Part shown: piece after piece, positions 5,842-8,713 of the stretch
Layout of the letters: each line of letters opens with the position of its first letter
Numbering within the stretch: position 1 is the stretch's first letter
Assembly (NCBI GenBank): GCA_041678625.1
Contig: JBAYNS010000039.1
Location: forward strand, 1 to 8,713
Source of the DNA: JBAYNS01 sp041678625
Lineage (GTDB): Bacteria > Patescibacteriota > Gracilibacteria > Peribacterales > Peribacteraceae
Length of the DNA: 8,713 nt
Direction: 5' to 3'
The notes under the pieces: model-generated
Told to the model about the DNA's origin: nothing
What the model saw: the letters and a program-made list of their open reading frames with translations, nothing else
Databases searched by the model: none
Program-made: the position numbers and the translations under genes

Positions 5842-8190
5842 GAGATGTGCCCGCAGCGATTTCTGTTGTTCCTCTGTCAGGATCTCTCTGAGCTCCTTGT
5901 CGCTTGCCGCACGCATGGCGTCGACGGAGCCAAACCGCTTGAGGAGTTTGGTGCGCAGTATAGGTCCAATCCCCGGGACATCATCCAGCATGGAATGTAT
6001 CGCTGCTTTATGTCCTTTCTTCTCTCGCAGCGCATTTGCAAACCGATGCGCCTCGTTCCGTAAGCGCATGAGCAGGAACTTGGCCTGCGAATCCTTTTGG
6101 AAAAGAATCGGATGCGAGTTCCCGGGAATAAATACCTCCTCTTCGCGCTTGGCTAGCCCGATTACAGGAATCTCCAATTTGAGTTCTTTCAGAACTTTTA
6201 CAGCTGTACTGAGTTGCCCCTTTCCGCCGTCGATGACGAGAAGGTCGGGGTGTTCAGTGAGCGAAGTATCGGGTTTGTGTTGTTTGGGATCGTACATCAC
6301 GACAATGTGTGGTTCTTTCAGTTGTTTTTCCAGTGCCTCCACGCCGCTTGCCAGTGTTTTGGGAGCGGATCGGATTGGCTGAAAGCCGATTTCGTCGTAG
6401 TACTCGTTAAGTGCAGTGCGACATCCCGCATAGACCTTCTTCTTTTCTTTAAAAAGGAGTTTCCTGCAGAGGAATTGGCCAAGTTTCTGTCCGCGGAAGT
6501 TCGGATGAACCCAGACGGACATGAGCTCGCGAGTTCCATCTTTATGATCAAAGATTCGTGCACATGCGACGATCTCTTTTTCTTTTCGCGCGACCAGAAA
6601 ATCTTTGTTGTTCACATGGAGAAAGCTGAGTGTAGGGTCATTCTTTATGATGTTTTCCAGTATTCCCGCTTCAGCTTTTCGCGCTTTTCCAAATGTGACC
6701 TCTCTTTCTTTCCATTGTCTTTCTTCCTCTTTCACGTTGCGTATCAAATGGAGCAGTCGTCTCCTTAACACCTCTTCGAGTGCCTTATAGTCATCCACCT
6801 CTCCTTCCTTCACCGTGCGGATGGTAAAGGAACGGTATTGATCATTTGCCGCTTTACCATTTTTACAAACGGACATGCTTCCCACGGTTTCCGTGCCAGA
6901 GAGGTGGGAGATATCGTACCCCTCGATACGCTTTGGAATTTCCGGGAGTGCCAGTATTTCCTTAAGCTCCTCCAAAGCGCTTTCGATATTTTTCGCGGCG
7001 GCTTCCCACTTGGTTTCCTGCGCTTTGAGTTTTTCCTCTGCGTTCTTCTGCGCCAGCTGCAGGAGCTGGGATTTCCGCCCCCGTTCCGCTGTGCGCAGTT
7101 CCACATTCTTCCCGCGTTCTCTGCTAAGCCATTTTTCCAAAAGAGCGGATTCTTCCAAGTCTTCACCGACAACAATGATCGGGGGAATATCCGGCGTTGC
7201 GCCGTAAAATTGCGTAATGAATTGCTCCAGAGCATGCGCAGAAGTCTCCGCTGTTCCGGCAAGAGTAAAGCTCTGATCATCTATCACCTGGCCGTTTCTC
7301 TGGCGGAACATCACCGCCAGTGCGTTGCCGTTCGTCACGGCGATGCCGATGATGTCCACGTCTTCCCCGGATGTATCGGAGGCCAGTTGTTTCTGCTGCA
7401 TATGTTCTATTGTCTGCAGAGCATTGCGGTACGCCGCCGCCTTCTCAAATTTTTTCTGTGCGGCAGCATCTCCCATTTTCTCCCGTAGTTTTTCTTTGGC
7501 TTTTGCGTGGTTCCCTTTGAGGAAACTCATAATTTCTTCTATGGATTTTCTGTACTGCTCTTGCGTTATTGCGCCCACGCACAGTCCGCAGCACTGTCCG
7601 ATCTGCTGTTCCAGACACGGAGAGGATTTTTCGTCAAACAGACCGACATCTTCGCCTTTCTCTGTGGCACGGTTGAGCGCTTCCAGAGACTTTCTGCACG
7701 CTTTGTACGGAAAAACAAGGTGCAACATGTCTATTGTCTGCCGGATGTCGTACGCACTCGTGAACGGTCCAAATCCAATGGTGCCATCCGCAACTCCACG
7801 CCGTACGATATCTACGATGGGATAGGGGTCCCTGGAAATCTGAACGTAGAGGTAGCTCTTATCATCCTTCATCAATACGTTGTACTTGGGTTTATTCTCC
7901 TTAATTAAATTCGTTTCCAGCACCAATGCTTCCAGCTCATTGTTGGTGACGGTGATATCGAAATTGGCAATGTGTTTGAGCATATTCATCTTCCACGGTC
8001 CCAATGACGCGTTTTCCTTCTGTACGTAGCTCCTTAGGCGATTCCGTAAATTTTTCGCTTTGCCGATGTAGATCGTTGTGTCGTGCTTATCCTTCCACCG
8101 ATAGACGCCCGGACTCTCCGGCACTTTGGCAATGCGTTTGCGGAGGGAGGGGAGATTGGTGTTGCCGCCGGTTTTTTTCTGCGGAGACAT
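5839..8190 (-). CDS. uvrC: UvrC excinuclease subunit with inserted GNAT domain
   Basis: UvrC makes both incisions around a DNA lesion in UvrABC nucleotide excision repair. Numbering from the ATG at 8190 (783 aa): the GIY-YIG nuclease covers about 20-105 (GVY 28-30, YIG 41-43, acidic Glu92 in LETNLIK). Cys165, 192, 200 and 204 match the spacing expected for the Fe-S cluster (C-x7-C-x3-C at the end). The UvrB-binding UVR helices lie at 229-260. The C-terminal RNase H-like nuclease has Asp426 (YDISH), Asp654 (VIDGG) and His715 (EAHR). Helix-hairpin-helix motifs lie at 735-775. The usual length is 590-620 aa; the excess is a GNAT-like domain at about 486-641, inside the nuclease domain. An in-frame ATG at 8232 would add 14 residues. 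I prefer 8190, because a TATAAT box ends six bases before it and lies within that extension. The TAG stop lies in the palindromic element. Confidence 0.96.
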   Translation of the reverse strand: MSPQKKTGGNTNLPSLRKRIAKVPESPGVYRWKDKHDTTIYIGKAKNLRNRLRSYVQKENASLGPWKMNMLKHIANFDITVTNNELEALVLETNLIKENKPKYNVLMKDDKSYLYVQISRDPYPIVDIVRRGVADGTIGFGPFTSAYDIRQTIDMLHLVFPYKACRKSLEALNRATEKGEDVGLFDEKSSPCLEQQIGQCCGLCVGAITQEQYRKSIEEIMSFLKGNHAKAKEKLREKMGDAAAQKKFEKAAAYRNALQTIEHMQQKQLASDTSGEDVDIIGIAVTNGNALAVMFRQRNGQVIDDQSFTLAGTAETSAHALEQFITQFYGATPDIPPIIVVGEDLEESALLEKWLSRERGKNVELRTAERGRKSQLLQLAQKNAEEKLKAQETKWEAAAKNIESALEELKEILALPEIPKRIEGYDISHLSGTETVGSMSVCKNGKAANDQYRSFTIRTVKEGEVDDYKALEEVLRRRLLHLIRNVKEEERQWKEREVTFGKARKAEAGILENIIKNDPTLSFLHVNNKDFLVARKEKEIVACARIFDHKDGTRELMSVWVHPNFRGQKLGQFLCRKLLFKEKKKVYAGCRTALNEYYDEIGFQPIRSAPKTLASGVEALEKQLKEPHIVVMYDPKQHKPDTSLTEHPDLLVIDGGKGQLSTAVKVLKELKLEIPVIGLAKREEEVFIPGNSHPILFQKDSQAKFLLMRLRNEAHRFANALREKKGHKAAIHSMLDDVPGIGPILRTKLLKRFGSVDAMRAASDKELREILTEEQQKSLRAHL
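6270..6735 (-). other. GNAT acetyltransferase-like domain inserted in UvrC
   Basis: A segment of about 155 residues lies between the helix ending LLHLIRN and the strand DLLVIDGG, which are close neighbours in ordinary UvrC. It contains a typical GNAT core: strands FLVARKEKEIVACARIF, then ELMSVWVHPNFRGQKLGQFL (the acetyl-CoA pyrophosphate loop; R-G-Q-K-L-G with Lys where Gly is usual), then the closing NEYYDEIGFQPI. A charged lead-in helix (KEEERQWKERE) and a tail (KTLASGVEALEKQL) connect it to the host fold. Reading frame and composition are continuous with uvrC. Whether it binds acetyl-CoA is unknown. Confidence 0.85.
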
Positions 8191-8196
8191 GAGGGG

Positions 8197-8202
8197 ATTA
8201 TA
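8197..8202 (-). promoter_or_regulatory. -10 box of a leaderless uvrC promoter
   Basis: A perfect TATAAT on the - strand is followed by CCCCTC and then the ATG at 8190, so transcription would begin at the start codon. No good -35 is found at 16-18 bases; the 17-base position reads ATGTTT. There is no Shine-Dalgarno site. Confidence 0.55.
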
Positions 8203-8238
8203 AGCACCAAATTCCAACCAAACATTGTGCATTGTCTA

Positions 8239-8256
8239 GATCAATGTAGCTTGATC
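8239..8256. promoter_or_regulatory. Perfect 6-bp dyad upstream of uvrC
   Basis: GATCAA-TGTAGC-TTGATC is a perfect inverted repeat with a six-base loop, about 37 bases upstream of the uvrC -10 box. On the + strand it is followed by CTTG and five Ts, like a weak intrinsic terminator, but no + strand gene leads into it. It could be an operator or a transcript-end hairpin of the 68-aa gene. Confidence 0.3.
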
Positions 8257-8285
8257 CTTGTTTTTAACCTAGTTTCTTCGGATAT

Positions 8286-8492
8286 TCATCCGATGTAATA
8301 GCTGATAATCATATGAACTAGGTCTATCAATTTGTAGACAACATAACTGATTCCACCTGTCTGTCCAATAATTAACAAGATAACCACAATATAATTCCAA
8401 GGGAATGGGAAGGACATAATATGATTCCAGATATGCTCCTTGAAAGCATATTTTTGTTGGCCATTTTTTACTTTTCGAGTATTCTCATCCAT
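8286..8492 (-). CDS. Small membrane protein of unknown function (68 aa)
   Basis: I do not recognise a family. The first 25 residues are hydrophilic and basic (DENTRKVKNGQQKY). From about residue 33 the chain is strongly hydrophobic: NYIVVILLIIGQTGGISYVV, then LIDLVHMIISYYIG. This gives one long membrane helix with a glycine-rich kink, or two short ones. A basic N-terminus suggests it stays in the cytoplasm. The main support for a real gene is a near-ideal promoter placed five bases before the ATG. It lies on the same strand as uvrC, with 53 bases between its stop and the upstream in-frame ATG of uvrC, but uvrC has its own -10 box. A small hairpin, CGGAT-ATTC-ATCCG (8279-8292), overlaps the stop codon. 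Small hydrophobic proteins of this kind include toxins and membrane regulators, but nothing here decides. Confidence 0.55.
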   Translation of the reverse strand: MDENTRKVKNGQQKYAFKEHIWNHIMSFPFPWNYIVVILLIIGQTGGISYVVYKLIDLVHMIISYYIG

Positions 8493-8497
8493 GATTT

Positions 8498-8526
8498 TAT
8501 ATAGTGTTGTTAGTAATTGAGTTCAA
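8498..8526 (-). promoter_or_regulatory. Leaderless promoter of the 68-aa membrane protein
   Basis: On the - strand TTGAAC (8526-8521, 5/6) is followed by exactly 17 bases and TATATA (8503-8498, 4-5/6). Five bases (AAATC) then lead to the ATG at 8492. The layout matches that of the CheD-like operon promoter. Confidence 0.65.
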
Positions 8527-8713
8527 ATTGTTCTCCGATTCTTTAGAGTTTGATGTATCAAGATTTAAATCAACGACGTAAAGAACTAAATTGTTGTAAT
8601 GGATTTTCCGTGGTTTTCGGGGCCCCCTATGTTTTGGTTCGATTATATTATTTGCAATACAAAAAGATCTACATGTTACAGCAGCTGTATTAGTTTTATG
8701 ATGAACTAAAGTA
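8527..8713. other. AT-rich window end without a supported gene
   Basis: The stretch is visibly AT-rich, apart from a short GGGGCCCC palindrome near 8621-8628. A 36-codon frame from ATG 8599 to TAA 8709 exists, but it has no good promoter or ribosome site and an unconvincing composition. I see no RNA gene. Confidence 0.5.

Noticed and set aside
8191..8232. Upstream uvrC start at 8232
   Set aside because: The extra 14 residues contain the perfect TATAAT box, and UvrC proteins usually begin shortly before the GIY-YIG domain.
8633..8650. GGTTCGATT resembling a tRNA T loop near the right end
   Set aside because: The flanking bases do not form a T stem and no acceptor or CCA follows.
8599..8709. 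36-codon + strand frame at the right end
   Set aside because: No promoter or ribosome site, odd composition, and no recognisable similarity.

Overview
The window looks like a compact bacterial genome segment, probably from an uncultured lineage. The genes are close together, and TGA is used as a real stop in at least four of them, so the standard bacterial code applies rather than the TGA-glycine code. Shine-Dalgarno sites are almost absent. Instead, three starts sit 5-7 bases downstream of a good -10 box, which suggests leaderless mRNAs. A Patescibacteria (CPR)-like origin is plausible from this style, but that is an inference.

Left part (1-2024, + strand): most of a half-size ABC exporter whose N-terminus probably lies left of the window. 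A 200-base gap follows with no convincing gene, and its right end holds the promoter of a complete tRNA-Glu(CTC).

Middle (2025-3752): the part most likely to be new. Two genes on the - strand, an 89-aa protein and a 433-aa protein, overlap by four bases (GTGA) and share one near-consensus promoter. The 433-aa protein has no obvious whole-length relative that I recognise. Its centre reads as a CheD-like cysteine amidohydrolase domain, with Thr155, Cys161 and His178 at the same spacing as the CheD catalytic triad. Two helical arms flank this domain, and both contain an R-x-F-C-x-x-N-P repeat. The pair lies between the intact tRNA-Glu and a second sequence that matches tRNA-Glu from the anticodon loop to CCA but lacks a 5' half. 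This layout resembles an element integrated at a tRNA gene, although no integrase is present. No chemotaxis gene is in view.

Right-centre (3792-5698, + strand): a nitronate monooxygenase-family flavoprotein with a cysteine-rich tail, followed 44 bases later by a small RBBP9/YdeN-type serine hydrolase. They are probably one operon.

Between the hydrolase and uvrC lies a 127-bp palindromic element (5715-5841). It has 20-bp terminal inverted repeats enclosing two long hairpins, giving a Y-shaped fold. Its right end supplies the uvrC stop codon.

Right part (5839-8713, - strand): UvrC of the nucleotide excision repair system, with all usual domains and a complete GNAT acetyltransferase-like domain inserted inside its C-terminal nuclease domain. 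Upstream lies a 68-aa membrane protein with its own strong leaderless promoter. The last 187 bases are AT-rich, and I see no supported gene in them.
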